Source: Zygnema cylindricum (Eukaryota > Streptophyta > Zygnematophyceae > Zygnematales > Zygnemataceae). From it: a DNA stretch of 64,000 nucleotides. The notes under the pieces are model-generated. The model was not told the DNA's origin and did not search any database. It saw nothing but the letters and a program-made list of their open reading frames with translations. The stretch spans positions 119,093 through 183,092 of the forward strand of contig JBBHKE010000500.1 of the NCBI GenBank assembly GCA_037447655.1. Direction: 5' to 3'. Positions 23,801 through 37,600 of the stretch are shown piece by piece. Position 1 is the first letter of the stretch; each line of letters begins with the position of its first letter. Made by a program: the position numbers and the translations under genes.

Positions 23801-26800
23801 ACAATGGCAAATCCTGTATCCAAACAAACAAAGAATATCATCATACATAACATAACCTTCTTAAATGGCTGTCCTATGGATTCAGGTCAACTGTTTCGCC
23901 ATCCATTGAGTAGATTAGTGATTGCGGAAAACCCTGAAAAAGCCGGGCCAGTAAGAAAGTCAGGGTGAAAGAAGCTGGTCCAACAATAGGAACGGGAGCT
24001 TTCAACGGGAACATTTCTTTACCTGTCGACGTGATTTTAACATGTTTTTTGCCATTGCCCGAGAAGACGAGTTCTTTTCAGCAGTGCCCTCATCCTCTGA
24101 AGCCATGCCCTCTGCATTGACCAGTGCTTCTCTAAATGCCTTCATCTCTGGGTAATATTTTACTGCCACTTTCAAAATATTTCGTACAAAAGCCGCACGC
24201 GTTGTTTCAGAAAGCCAGGAAGATCCCTCCACAAGCTCAGACATAATTTCTTTAGCCCCCTTTGTGGCGGTAAATAGCTCCTGTTCTTCCTCTCCGGTTG
24301 CAGAATGAGATATCGCAGCTTGAGCATGAGAGAGGACAGGACAGACTGCCCATTCCTGTGATTCAACCTTTTCTCGATAACGTCTCTCGTTCGTTGATTG
24401 CCTGCAGAATTGAAGGCAATAAATAGATGGTATCAGACAAACAAAAGACTTCCAGCAATTACACATAAACAATGAAAACCCAGAGAAAAAGGCCACACTC
24501 TGGACACAGAGCTGACAGAATGACTCTTTATTGCCAAAAAATATTACTGCCATTATTTGAGTTGTTAATCAGCCTTACATTCGCTCCTACAATGGTTTGC
24601 TGGGAGTTATTCTATTTAGAATGTTCGTGCAAACGTGTCCTTCGCCTTCTTGTTCTTGTCACAATTACATGTGGAAAGGAATGAATAGGGGGGGGAAAGA
24701 GGAGAAGGAAAAACAGCAACACAAAACAAGGTGTTGGCACTTTCCACTTCTTCTCTCATATTAAACAAATTCAATCCCACTTGCATTTTGATAATTGACA
24801 AACTGAACGGTTTGCCACTTGGAAAACAAGTAGCCACAAAAATGTTGGAAGTCCAAATTCTTATAAAAGTTATCATTACGCTACATAACAGCAATAGCAA
24901 TACGTGTTTATGTGTGTTAACAAGTGCTTTCCTTACCATGGTAAGAGTGGTCCATCACAAAAGTCAATGCAAGACTCCAACAAGTGGATCTTTGATTGTT
25001 CGCAATCGAGTGAAAATAGCATTTCCCGTACATCTTCATACAACACTACTCGCTCTAATTCAACTTCATCTTCAAGCTCAAACTCTCCTTCCAGATCTTG
25101 TTGTGTTGTACGTGTGAGGCTCTTGCTGGTCTTGCCTAAAATTGCAAAGTACAAGTTGGGAAACCAATTTCGGTTGTCATATAACTGGATCACAGAACAT
25201 ACTAAAAAAGGCCTTCGACATTAAATACAATTGGTGTACAAGTAAAGTAATGCTCGGCCTACTAGCATTGCTCGTTTAAAGTGACAAAGTAGTACTAAAG
25301 TGCGTAAAACTGTGGCCATGTTACCTGTTTATACTCCAAGTTCTACTTTGTAAACTAAACAAAATACATGCAATACAGGATTATTCCTCACAATTTAGAA
25401 CAATAGTTTAACCCACAACGTTGCTGTTTTTTAGAGTAGATTTATGCCACTTGCCTATACAAACAACCAGGGGAAAAAAAACTGTCCATCCATCCTACTT
25501 TTGGAGCAGGCTGCAAAAATCTGCTTACATTTCAATGCACTCTCTAGTTAAGATGCATCAAGTTGCCAACTTATTCAGACTGAAAGCCAGTGCTCGCTTT
25601 TGCTCAGAAGAAAAGAACAAAATAAAAAACTCCATCCACTAAAGCCTTGCCCGTATGACAGTTTCCGTTGAACTCACAGCGGCTTGAAGGAAGTCATGTT
25701 TAGATACCTGGAGGTGGCCGTACAGGTAACCATTGTTCCTTGTCACGTCTTTTTTCTTCCTCCGCCCATCTTCGCCATACAGCTTCGTCCTTTACCTCTG
25801 TCTCCTTTCCACTGGTAGAAGCTAGGCCCAACTGCTCCAACAAAGCAGAATCATCTCCCTCATCTTCATCTCCACTGGCTTCACTTCCTTCCTTACTGTC
25901 CTGGCTGTCAGTATCCTCCTCCGTGTCATTCCCCTCCATATTATCTTTCGTCATATTTTCTAAATCAAGTTCTACAACATCCTGTTCTTCTAAGCCAGCC
26001 TCCTTTGCTTGCTTTATGCTTTCCTTGCCACCCTCCTCTTCTTCAGCAAGTTCACTGCTCTGGACCTTCTCCATCCATCCTGTCCAGCCTCCACTTTTCT
26101 CCTCCTCCTGCTCCTCCTCCTCCTCCTTCTGAGCTTTCAACAACATCTCCTCTTGCAATTCGATCAGTGCAGACCAGCCATGGGCTCCTTCCTCTCCAAC
26201 ACGAGGGAGCCTCCCATCCCAGAATTCTTCAAATAATCTTCGCTTACTGCTTTCTGAAACCTGGAGAGGAGGAGCAAAAACTGCATACTCCATCTCTGCC
26301 TGCATCATGCCTATTGCCATTTCATGATGGCCACATTGCCATTCGAAGCGGCAAGCCTCCAAAAACATCTCCACTACTGCAGATTCTGCCTCTATAACTT
26401 GCTTGCTGGAAGAAAAAACTTCTCTCCTTGACTGAATCTGTTGTTTACAAACATCAATTACAACACATTAGATGGACGACATCTTCAAATGGACCAAATC
26501 ACTGTAGAGTCCCGTCACATACAACCATGAGGCTATAACTTTCATCGCTTATAGAAACTAAATAGTTAATAACTCTAATTTCATGACAGGCTTTTCTGAC
26601 ATCATAATTCTTCTGTAATGCAAGTCTATACCGCTTGTTTTGACAAAGGGACATCAATCGGGCATCTACTGTCGTAAGGATGTGATCAGAATCAATACTG
26701 CAGTATTGTGCAAAATCAGGACTGTTCTTTAAATATCAACGAGTGGCATCATGAGTGGTCAATTCAATGAAGCAATCGTGAATGATATGGCATTTTTATG

Positions 26801-29800
26801 CTGGACAATCTTCAAAAACTTGAGTAAAATGAAGGTCCATGTCTCTTAGAATACATTACGGTATTTAATGACAAATAGCTCAAGGCAGAATTAGTGATAT
26901 TTCAAGCTAAGCCTGTCTATTCGCATTGCGATAGAGCAAAATACAGTCCGATAGCTCTCATGTCTGTATTCTGTACCTGCCTGAAGTTCGTGTCCACTCA
27001 CAACACCCATTCAGTTGAAGCGCTAATTTACTCGTAAAGAAGATGAAAATGGCATCAAGATGGCAATCTGACGAGGAGATGATGATGACAATAATTGTAA
27101 TGATAACAACAGTTTAACAATAAATGAACAATAGTGAGATCAAGAAACCATTGGCCTTCACATGTACTGTACGCATTAACTGTTCTTCAATTATTTTAAC
27201 TTATGAATTCATACACCTTTCTTTACCACAATAGACAGCCTCCTAATACACAAGGAGACATAAAAAAAAAAAAGCTGACCACATGTACAAAGTGATTATT
27301 AGTCAAAGATTTGTCTTCATGTTTAAAAGAACTCTAGAGACTCTTCTCACCAACCCACAATAAACACTCTCTATTTTGCAGAATAAGACCTGCCAGGCAA
27401 TACCTCTCTCCGCTTACGATTTCGTTCTCCAATCAACGCTTGGATTGCCCGAGAAAACACCTCCCGGATAACTGGAACCGTGAAAGACGTGAATTGTGCC
27501 TTACGCCAATGAACATACTCGTGCCACAGAAGATAACTGCCAGGATTTCTTTTTAATGCATTCTCCCATTTACTCTGCAAAACGATTGTTTCATCCCTGC
27601 AAAATAAGCCAAACAAAACCAGGATAAAGAAGATATTACAGAAATCGATGCTGTAACAATTACTCAACAATCCAGTTAATATTTGATGTGCTAATTTCAT
27701 TGGCTCCAGAAAATGTAGGAAGAACAGAGGGAAAAACACGCAAGAGACACACTCTGCTCTCAGACTGGAAAACAAAAAGAACAACCAAGATATTCTAGTT
27801 TCAATATAATGCACAACCTACGCAGCCAGAATACCCTGGAAACTAAAGATAGGAAATCAAGAAAACATCACTATAGTTGAGACAACCCTTTTTAGCTATT
27901 AATAGACCCGGCATCTTAGCTTTTATTTGCTGCCTACAAATTTTAACTGTCGCGCTTTCTCACCTAACAACTTTGCCTTACCTGAGACGACAGGATTCTA
28001 AATAAGCCACTTGCAAATCCTCGTTATCGGGAAGATGCAGTAAAGCCTTCTCGTAAATGGATATTTTTCTCTCAACAGCGTGCTGCAAAGATGCCGATTT
28101 TGAACCGTATTTCGCAAATTCATCCTATGTCCAACACATACAGTCACCAACCAGTCAGTTAGTCATTCAGTCAGTCAGCTAACCAGTCAGTTGTCCACAA
28201 CTTTTGAGTTAGAGACGAAAAAAAAGTGCACGACAAGCACATAGATTAAGCATGAATCCATGTGGTATCAAAAAGATGGAGGCTTAAAATGCACCATTGA
28301 TCTTCAACTGAAGACCAAAAAAATGAACAAAGGAAGAATGTCGGAAACAGATTCAAATTGTCAGCCTACCTGGAAGTTTGCGAATTCAACCCAAACAGAA
28401 GCGTCCATTGGTCTGTCTCTAGTTTTTTCGTTTAATTCCTTGGTTCTTCGTCTTAAATGCTCCTCCCAGCTCTCCCCTTCCTCCTGTTCATCAGACTCCT
28501 CATCGAGTCCAAGACCTATCCCCTTAGTTTCTACGCTCTTTGGCTTAGGTCCATCGTCTTCAAGAGAAACATAATCCCCCCAAGAATCTCCACCTTCATC
28601 CGCCTTAGTGCCCTTTCCAAGAAGATGAACCTTCACATTTAGCCTCTTAAAATCTTTGCTTTTCTCGATATTCAAATGCTTTCCTGCCCAGTATCTGTTT
28701 TTTCCTCCTTTCCCTTTCTCCGGAATTAAGTTAGGATCATCTACATCCAGAATCCTTCCACCTCGAACATTTTCGGAATGGTTCCGACCACCAAATGTCG
28801 GGGCGACCAGAGTTGTGAGATTGCGCCGATATCTCGCGATATCAAGTCTGGAAATAGCAAAAAAAGTCCTTCACACTAAAAATCAGTCGAATCCTCATTT
28901 CTCAAACATAAGATTTAAGTCTAATTCTCATCTGCCAAAAGAAATCTTTTATTTTCTGATGCTGGTTTATCGCTCACAGCAAACTAGACAAAGGAGACGA
29001 TTGGTGCAATAAATCGAAAACGCAAATTTATGACAAAAAATTATAACACGTCCCATGGCATATCATCTGGTTTCAAATAAACCATGCCCAGAAAAAACCA
29101 CAAAAAGCCGCTGGTGGGGAGGGGAAATTAGGATTGCCATTCATTTCTCTGGTACTAAGATGAAGAATCAAAACTAAGGTGTAATACCAAAGTTGGTACA
29201 GTAGAACCTCTCTAAAACAATACTCTTGGGAGCGAGGGTTGGTATCGAATTAGACAGGTTATTGAATTAAGCAGGGTCATAATTTACAAAGGCCCAACCT
29301 TAGGCCCGGCACAGGTATTGAATTATGGAGGTTATTGAATTAGGCAGTATTGTTTTAGAGAGGTTCTACTGTACTACCAAAATAAAAATATCTAAAAAGT
29401 TGTACGTGAGACAAGCAACTTACGCATAGAGTGATCCAAAAGCCAAGTTGTCTTTATCTCCCCTAGTGTCAAAAAAGTATTCCTTGGGCAAATTTCCAGA
29501 ACCACCTAACCATGTCTTTACAGTAGCTTTTCGCTCCACATCAAGACCCGCCAAAGAACCAATCTCTGCTTCTTCATTCCTTCTTCTTTTTTTCTTTTTC
29601 CGGTCTTCTTTTTTATCCCTTTCTGTGCCTTCCTTCCTTCTCTTTTTTCTCCTTCTGGATTCTTTCTTCTGGTCACTGTTGTCACTTTTTGATAAGTCGT
29701 CATCTGAACTGACACATTTCTGCCCCTTCCCCTTAGATGTTCCGTCCCTTTTGTCGTTTTCCTTTTCCCTCTTATCATAAGTTGAGGCAAGAACTTTGTC

Positions 29801-32549
29801 TTCTGGTAGAAGGCTGGCTGAAAAACTAGGGTTGACCAACCAATCATGTGCAGGAATCGAAAATTCTCCACCTGTTGCAGCCTGCGGAGTACTTTGCCCT
29901 GTTCGTGAGGTTCTGACACAGTACCCCAAGTTACAAAAAGCATCAACAACAAGCTATTCATGCAAATAAAACCTGGAGACTGGTAATTTACGCAGAAAAA
30001 ACCTAGAGAACTTATCAAGCACAATGAGTTCAGACCAGCCAGCACCAAAGTCCAGACACATGAATGCAACAGATTTGCAGCCACGCGAGGAAAAGAATGA
30101 TTTCCGAGGGATAGAAAGCTGAGTATGAAAAATTTCGGAAACCCTTGATGGAATCTTAAGCCACCTACTGCGAAAAATCTTGCAGACTGTCACCAGCTAT
30201 GCAGAAAGTTACAGGTATCCAATTTAAAAAATTACTTATATTCAGCTGTTACAATTCTTCTATAAAACTACGATAGAAGTCTGACTATTAGATCGTGGTG
30301 GTCAAGAGACTCAGCTGTAACTTTCAGTAGAGAATGTTCTAGAAGACTGCATAAAACGCACAATTGCACTAGGGGGTCAAAATAAAGGAAGGAACAAAAC
30401 TCAATCAACTTCTTACGTTGAATATCCTAGCCTGAATGGCTAGGTGGAATATGATTTCAAAGAGGTTTGGAGCAAACATATGATGGAGGCCTTGAAAGGT
30501 CTCAAGGAGAGAAGAATCTGCCTTACGGGAAAAGAACGAAACGAATAGAATGCATGAGGGTCCAGGTGGGAAAAATCAAATGTGGTGAACACAAACCCAA
30601 AAAGATCGACATAAACAAAAAGTAGGTAGTGGTATAGATGGCACGTAAAAAAAGCATTGGTCACAAGCATGTGAACAATTCACATGGAAATGCGCCAGAC
30701 ATGGGGTAGGATAAGTCAGGAAACCGAGTAACGACCGACTAAAATCTCCACCATTAAAAAAAATCAAATGTTGTGATGAATAGTGAGAACCATTCAATGA
30801 TCTTCTTGAATCAAACCACGAAAAGAGCCTGACAAATATAGGCAGTTGAAACAAGATGTCGAGTGAAAGGTGGACTTGCTGGAGAATAACTTGAACATTT
30901 AATTGTGATTCACTGAGTCAACACGAATGTCATGGACAAGGTTGTTTCACAATCAATGTCTACTTCTATTAGTCAAAGGCTCAATTCCTTGCACAAATTG
31001 CAGCAGTTCACAGTTATAGAATAAATGGGCTAAATGAGAATTATATTGCTGAAATCATATTTGGCAAGGACAGGCTGAGGCAGTTAAAGAAAAAAATTGC
31101 ACGTATAATTAAATCGAAGAGGTCAGTTGGATATCATATGAAAAAAAAAGGATTCGACTATTTGTACAACAGCAGATAATGCGAATTAAAACAACTTTAT
31201 CTACTATTATTTACGCACACACATACATGTGTTTGGTAAATCTAGACATGTAGTTAGGCTCAATGTTCAGTGTGCACCTCTGGGCCGTAAATTCTTGCTT
31301 TCCTATGCACAAATAGACGGAAAGGATATGTGTGTTTCCTTGCGACTTCTTAACAATGGCAATACAAACCTTTGACAACTTTGGCGCAAAAGCAGGTTTA
31401 GATTGTAAACTCAACAAGAGATTTACACAATCTATGGCAAAAGCTCGTTACTAGGCAATTGACAATACTCCTCTTATGTAATAATGCCAACGTACTAGTC
31501 ACGTATGAAACGCAGCATGTGCATAAAGCCCTATTCTGGAGTAGAATCGGCTTTTCCTATGATACACTCAACATTTATCTTTTTTTCATGGTTGGCAACG
31601 TGACTGATTTCCAGAAATCGGGATTTGTCTCCATGAAGTAGAATAATGGCAATTTTGTTTCTTAACACCACTTGTTTGCTCCAAGAACTTTCAACGAAAT
31701 TATCTTTGATGGTAGAAATTAGACACCTGGCCTCCATTTTGACGCCTTGCTAACAAAATACATGACATGAAAAAGCTACCTTTTAAATTTCCTTTCGTTT
31801 TTTACTCATAAAACCGTTAGTAAAAACATTGCCTGTAATGCAGCAATATTTAAAATCCACTCTTTCGTCATTTCCTTCTCAACATGGATAATGATAACTA
31901 AAGTAGAAACTATTTTGTTTCAAGGAGAATGCTGCCATGTTGTCGAGATGTGTTTAGCTCCAAGTGCAAAATTATTTATCGACATTGTTGAATTTGAATG
32001 CAACCTTAGTTAACTGGGTCTTCTCTCTTTAAACGTAAATGTCCAGCTTCTGTCTCAATATTGTCAAATTACAACAATGTTAATGGATTTGAACTAAGCT
32101 GATCCTCAACGAGACCACAGCGTGTGGTACATCCCTATGCGTCTCCTTATTAATTGTATTATCACTTGTATTGTGGGCAAATATGTAAGTCCCACACGAT
32201 AGAGATTGAAACCCTTCTGCCTTCAAGATCACGGCAAGCCAATCATACTGGCTCTACCACTTTCATTATCCGCGAGTCAATTATCTCGATTAAATAGAAT
32301 ACATCGAAAGAGAGAATTTGTGAACTACCGGTGATAATATGCAGTTAATACCTGTGAAGAAATCGGAAAGAGACCACCGACTGCACTCGTAATAGAAGGA
32401 CCAGGGCCAGTTCCTCCTGATGAAGGAGCCATATTCATTTCTCTTGCAAAAGGAAACATTGGTTTTACTGACGGCTTTGAACTGCCGAAAGGAGCAGATG
32501 ACGATACAGTCGGCAACACAGTCAAAGAAGTTGTTTTGTCGTCACTCAT
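20863..32549 (-). CDS. NRDE2: NRDE2 homologue, nuclear RNA surveillance factor
   Basis: NRDE2 proteins are nuclear and work with MTR4/exosome and spliceosome factors in RNA surveillance and nuclear RNAi. Exons: 32549-32352, 29881-29424, 28847-28370, 28124-27982, 27596-27404, 26437-25708, 25135-24937, 24401-24023, 23813-23694, 23232-22692, 22149-21924, 21449-21228, 21028-20863; sum 1350 aa. Residues 67-218 hold the AHDWLVNPSF block, a Lys/Arg-rich nuclear-signal-like stretch, and LPKEYFFDTRGDKDNLAFGS, typical of the family. Half-a-TPR-like repeats follow from about 370. The C-terminus TAKEQSDLADIMREKNLHLR closely fits the family. Exon 6 carries a Glu/Asp-rich insert (about residues 580-700). 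Start and end of exon 10 are the least certain boundaries; the acceptor used here follows an AAAAAAG run and the donor is a weak GTTTTC. Confidence 0.92.
21535..21606 (+). repeat. Purine-rich tract in NRDE2 intron 11
   Basis: About 70 bp of nearly pure A/G with several GGGAGG runs. It lies in the intron between exons 12 and 11 on the plus strand. No other meaning is evident. Confidence 0.7.
23579..23600. repeat. (TA)n microsatellite, NRDE2 intron 9
   Basis: An AT dinucleotide run of about 20 bp (TATATAATATATATATATAA) is followed by TATACA-type repeats to about 23640. Confidence 0.8.
28138..28196. repeat. Degenerate CAGT/CAGTTAGT tetranucleotide repeat, NRDE2 intron 3
   Basis: CAGTCACC, CCAGTCAGTTAGTC, CAGTCAGTCAGC and CCAGTCAGTTGTCC follow each other over about 60 bp. 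It is a simple-sequence tract next to the exon 4 acceptor. Confidence 0.75.
29199..29371. mobile_element. pogo/Tigger-like MITE in NRDE2 intron 2
   Basis: A 173-bp element has perfect 26-bp inverted ends beginning CAGTAGAACCTCTCTAAAAC, flanked by TA on both sides. This end sequence is very like the CAGT-AGAACCTC ends of pogo/Tigger elements. The interior repeats TTATTGAATTA motifs and lacks any transposase, so it must have been moved by an enzyme encoded elsewhere. Confidence 0.93.
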
Positions 32550-33299
32550 AATTGTACTTGAATATTTGAAAAGCTTTCTAAACTTTGAAATCTAGCAACC
32601 TTTAAAATCTTTGTTGTTTCTGCTTTAATCACTGCCTACGGCAAGGCGTTTATCGTTTCATCCTTAACATATCTCAACAACAGACCGCCTTTAATGATTG
32701 AGAAAAAGCTTTAGCAGCAGTCGTTTCAACCTTTAGTCCACTAACGTATCGGCGACAGAGACATCACATTCGATCACGTGCAAGAACGCGGTACTCCAGC
32801 TTCTCCAATACAATGGAAAGATAAGATGCAATACTATGCCATGTATCCCTAGACAATCGAGAAACGCCATGCTATGCTACTCTAGTTCGCAGTTAAACTG
32901 CCTGTTACTGTAGCTTCATGTCATTTTACGACAATTTTTCCCGTGTTTTGTGGCGTTAAAAGTTAAAACAAAGTGGGCGTCCCCATCCACGGAATTTTGC
33001 TCTTTTTTGTCTTTCAGCGATGGAATTAAAGGCGTTAGCGGAAGAATCCATTCCTGTACAAAAAATGCAAGTCGTCAAGTTCACATTCGAACGCACTGGA
33101 AATATATAAGAGCAAAACTTTATTTCAAAAACGAACTGAAAATCTGTCAAGCGACTGGACTTCAAATCGTACATAGCCGTACAGTGAAGGAAACGAACAA
33201 GAGCTCCTGCCAACTCATCGTTTCATCGACCTTTCAACCAGATCAAAAATTGACGAACGGCGAATTCAAATTCCCGCGTGTACATTATGTCGCACCTAA

Positions 33300-34141
33300 G
33301 GGTGCGTCTCCATGTGCCTAAGAGTGAGGTTCCATTAGGGGAAAAATGCCGTTGTTTACTGAAAGCCGTACTGTTTCGTGCAGTGCCGTACCAACAAAAA
33401 AGCCAGAAAAACAAGGCTACTGCATGAAGAGTTTCATTCTCCACGTTTATGGGCGTAAACGTGGACCGTCGGATGCATAATCAGATACGCCATCGTCTGA
33501 CACTTTCAGTTCGCAACAAGTGGCCAGGAGTAGGTCAATTCTCAGCGCCTGAACGAATAGCATCGTGCCTCGTGGAAAAGTGCTCAAATATCCACGACGA
33601 CCGCGCGACCAGGTGGGTACACGTCGCATATGACATGTGCCTTCCGCCAGGGAGGATGCGATGCCACCAGAAGCCGCAAGAAAATCTTTGACGTATGATA
33701 TTTTCACGCTTCTGTTGCCATCCACGAACCTTTCTGACATTTTCGTACGCTTTTACACATTTTAAGTTTCGTCAGACCGTACAGATTTGATTCGATATGT
33801 CGTACGAGTCACTTTTTACCTTCGCTAGTACAAATATGTGGTCACAATTCGCTGTTAGAGATTCTCTGAAGATTAGCAGAATCGTATTCTTCTATTACGT
33901 GGCCAAATCAAAGTGTGCCACGCAAAAACAATGTCGGTTACTGACCCGACACAATGGAACGGTCCGTTCAGTAAACGAATTTTTGATGTTTACAGAGACC
34001 GCCTAATGGAACAACGCTCTTAATGAAGGCGCAAGTAACGATTGACATAGGAACACTTTTAAAAGTACACCGTAAAATCTGCGCTAAAATCCAAAGTAGC
34101 ATTTCAAAGTTTCGGAATTTCGGTTACATGGGCACACACCC
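33300..34141. mobile_element. PIF/Harbinger-like MITE, outer element
   Basis: The left end GGGTGCGTCTCCATGTGCC and the right end (reverse complement GGGTGTGTGCCCATGTAACC) are diverged inverted ends. TAA flanks both sides (33297-33299 and 34142-34144). TWA targets are typical of PIF/Harbinger. Most of the 842 bp is a second inserted element. Without it only about 144 bp remain. A copy with the same end sequence lies at 42474-43276. Confidence 0.8.
33322..34019. mobile_element. 698-bp MITE nested in the outer element
   Basis: Ends GAGTGAGGTTCCATTAGGGG and (reverse complement) GAGCGTTGTTCCATTAGGCG flank a body that matches 41641-42338 in opposite orientation. Shared blocks include GACCGT-GGATG, a GTGGAAAAG segment followed by ATATCCAC, and a TACACGTCG segment followed by CATGTGCC. 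The two copies have the same length by my boundaries. The flanks here are TAA and TTA, so the duplication is imperfect. Confidence 0.75.
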
Positions 34142-34642
34142 TAAGTTAGCCATATGTATGATAACTTGTTAAGAGCTCTGATGCTTGTCGCAACAGATGA
34201 CGCTCAAACCGTAAATAGTTAATAGACGTCCTCACTCTCGTATGCGGTAATCGTAACTTATTAAGCTCTCGCACAGCTCATTTTTACCGTTCAAAAAAAT
34301 ATACGATATTTTGGAAAATCCCAATATAAACACTTATACAGTGACATAAGGTACAGTATTGTGGAAAAGAGATTTCGAGTTTCGATGCTAAGTGTTTTCG
34401 GGGTTTGCCTTCTATCGTAACCCAAGGCGGAGCACGGGCTCAGGTTCTATTAAGCAGTCCGTACCAGGACCGGCAAAATCCAACGGGCCAACGTAAAGGG
34501 GCAGCCCCTGTTCCAAGTCTACTTCCTGTCAGGGTTAATGCTATTTGTGTGTTCAACCTTCAACAAAGTTTGTTTTTGAAGCGAAGGTTGGGAAAGAAGC
34601 AGCCGTAGCTGTCTACATTTCAAGCATCCTCTGAGCTCATCA

Positions 34643-37600
34643 ATGGCTGAACAACCTGCTCAAGATCCTCCGGAGGTTTTCCATAATCAGGAGCAAGATC
34701 CTGAAGCTGCTGTCCCCAGCACCGAAGGCAATAATAAACGCAAGTTTGAAGATGCAGGTCCTGAGAGTGCTGCAGCTGCCTTGCCAGGAATTTACAGCAC
34801 TGTTCCGCCACCTGCTTCTGACTTTGACTTGCTGAAACAGAAAGCAGCAGACCTGGCTGCGAAGTTTTCGGCCGATGGCGAAGCAAAACGATCTAAATTG
34901 GAAGAAGGACGCTCTGATCAAGATCCATCGTCCAACAATCTGGAGAGCCAAGATGTTCCGCCCGCCTTTGAAGGTATTTTGTTGGTTTAGTCCTTGCTTA
35001 TGATTGCGAATGCTGTAGTTGACACTTCTTTGTCGGGATTTTCTGCAAGCTGATGAAGGCGACGGTGAGGTTCTGAACGATTACCTCTTGTTTACAGAAC
35101 CACCTCCAGGTGGAGATTCACACGGATTAGGTGGACAGCAGAGCGAGTTTAATCAGTTTCAGCAAGATGGAGGTGCATCAACGAAGAAAATCGATGTGCC
35201 CAATTCGAAGGTAGACTGATTTGTGCAAATATTAACGCTTTCGAAAACAACCTCAATGACGCTTCTGTAATGTGTTTGTTTTATTTCAAAGATTTGATGC
35301 GCGACTGTGTCTTTAGTTCTTTATCATCATAGGCAGGCTATGGTATCACCAAATCTCTCAACTATGACCCAGTAAGTGTGAAGCCCTTACCGAAGGTATT
35401 GCAGGGGCGTTTATAACTGTAGGTCGGTCTGGTTATCGGGAAAAGCGGTGAAACAATCAAGTATCTCCAACAGCAGTCTGGAGCAAGAATCCAGGTCACT
35501 AGAGATGCCGACACTGATCCAAGGTCGCAGGCCAGACCTGTGGAGCTTGTGGGAACACCGGACCAGATATTGCTTGCAGAAAAGCTCATCAACGACGTTA
35601 TTAATGAGGTAGTTGTCTGCTTATTCCTGATGCTTTTGGATTTTTGACGAATTGGACACCTTCAAAGTTAAGAATTTTGCAATCGCTCCAGATTTATTTG
35701 CACTTTTTTTCGTTTCCTGGACATAACAGGAATATCAATCTCGTAATGGACAGGCTGGCGCTGGTGGGTCTGGTGCGCTGGTGGCTCGAGGGTTTGGAGG
35801 CCTGGGGCCACCAGGTGACTCGGTTATTATTAAAGTGCCTAATAACAAGGTATGAAAGTTTATTTTGACTCTGAACGGCTGTGTCTGAGACGTCAACTTT
35901 AGGAATGGCAAATGTAAATTTGCAGTTTTAAATGAGTAGATGCATCTGGAAAGCAAATTGGTCTTTTATGGTCTAATTGTTGAGTGTGATTCTCATGATG
36001 TCATGCAGGTGGGCCTGATCATTGGCCGCGGAGGAGAAACAATAAAAAATCTCCAGAACAGGTCCGGTGCGAGAATTCAGGTATGTTGGCTGTTACAGCG
36101 TCTCATTCTGATATACTTTGTCTAGTGCAGGTTTTATCCTTTTTTATTACCATTTCACTAAATGTGTGACCTGGAGTAATTTGTTTTATTGGTGACTGAC
36201 ATGTGAACATGCATGTGTTCAGGTTCAAAGTGACCGAGAAGTTGAGACCGGGGCACTTGAGAGATCCGTGACGCTTATTGGAAATAAGAAGGCTACTGAA
36301 ATGGCCTCCGAACTTATTGCTGAGGTTGTTGATGAGGTATGTTTCACATTCGGAAATCGGTATGCAGGTACTGAGCCAGTCTGAAGATTTTTTTCCCATG
36401 AGGTAGCTCAGTGTCTCATTTTTGCTGAGACTACTTCTTTCTTGCAGTTTGTGATCCCTTTTTTGAGCCTGATTGCATGCTTTGTTGTTGGGGGGAACCA
36501 GAGACTGTGTGTTGTTTGCGGAATACTATTGCAGATTGAAATTTGCATCATTATGTCTTCTGTTGCTTTTGCACTTATGACTGGAAGTTTGTTGGCCTTC
36601 TCTAACAATCTTCTTGACAAGGGGATTAATGTGGTCTACGCATGAGAAAGGATTTAATGTGGTGTCCACGGCTGAGAGATTCCGGTATGGATTCCAACAT
36701 ATTCATACAAATTGCAGGTTTAATCACCTGCATTGTTATCAATGTGTTATCCTTTTCGAGTATGGCAGCCAATGAATTTTAGGGTTCAATTTGAATCATG
36801 CTTCCATACGTGGATGAAGAGGATGCTAGTCAGCTGGTATGTAAAGACTATTGGCTTTCGCGGGAAAAATAGCAATCTTAGATTCTCTGTAGATGCGGTA
36901 GATTGATGCGTTTTCTCTAAAAATGCGGCTTATAGATTGCTAGTCTCGGGTCTGACATTCTTCGGCTATGCCTCCCTCATGATTCTGTTTGTCTTGACGG
37001 GAAAGACATGCTCCATAAAGCTTATAGTATCTGAATTGCGCAGTTGTGACTTGACTAGTAGTAATGCAATTTTATCCATTGTGTCGGGCTATTGAAAGGC
37101 TTGGTCTTCCACCTGTAGGAAAGTTCAGGCGTGCTAACTCACCTTCACGTTGTACCTCCGAGTTCCAGTCAATGAAAGGTATGAGTGTTACCCAGGCCTC
37201 TAAATGCATTGACAGCGCGATGCTCGATGCCAATGCTTGAGCTACCTCGAAAACTAGTTGACGAAAGTAGACCCTGCCTATTGCTTGTAGGTATCTCTCG
37301 GAGTGTCTGGCGGAAGATGCTTCGATTCACTTTATATGTTTGACCTAGTATGTTCTGGCGTCGATGACTTGAAAATTGTTTGAATTCTGCATTCCTGCGT
37401 TGGAATCTGGTTGAATTGACAAAGAGAAATTGTCAGCTATTGTTCTGCTTGCATTTGGACGATTGCGGTTTGTGTTTATCTGCTTGTTTGGTGGAGGATT
37501 TCCAATTGCTACCTTTGTTATTTATTTCTGGTTTTGTAACATGCACTAGTTTCTTGTTTCTTTGATGGATTTTCAGGATCAAACATCTGGATAGTAACAT

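Larger units (their letters stand above)
32550..34642. promoter_or_regulatory. Divergent promoter interval, NRDE2 / FUBP-like
   Basis: The 2.1 kb between the two ATGs must hold both promoters and 5' UTRs. The middle (33300-34141) is occupied by nested MITEs. The remainder shows no recognisable gene. No placed TATA box or other element could be supported. Confidence 0.55.
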
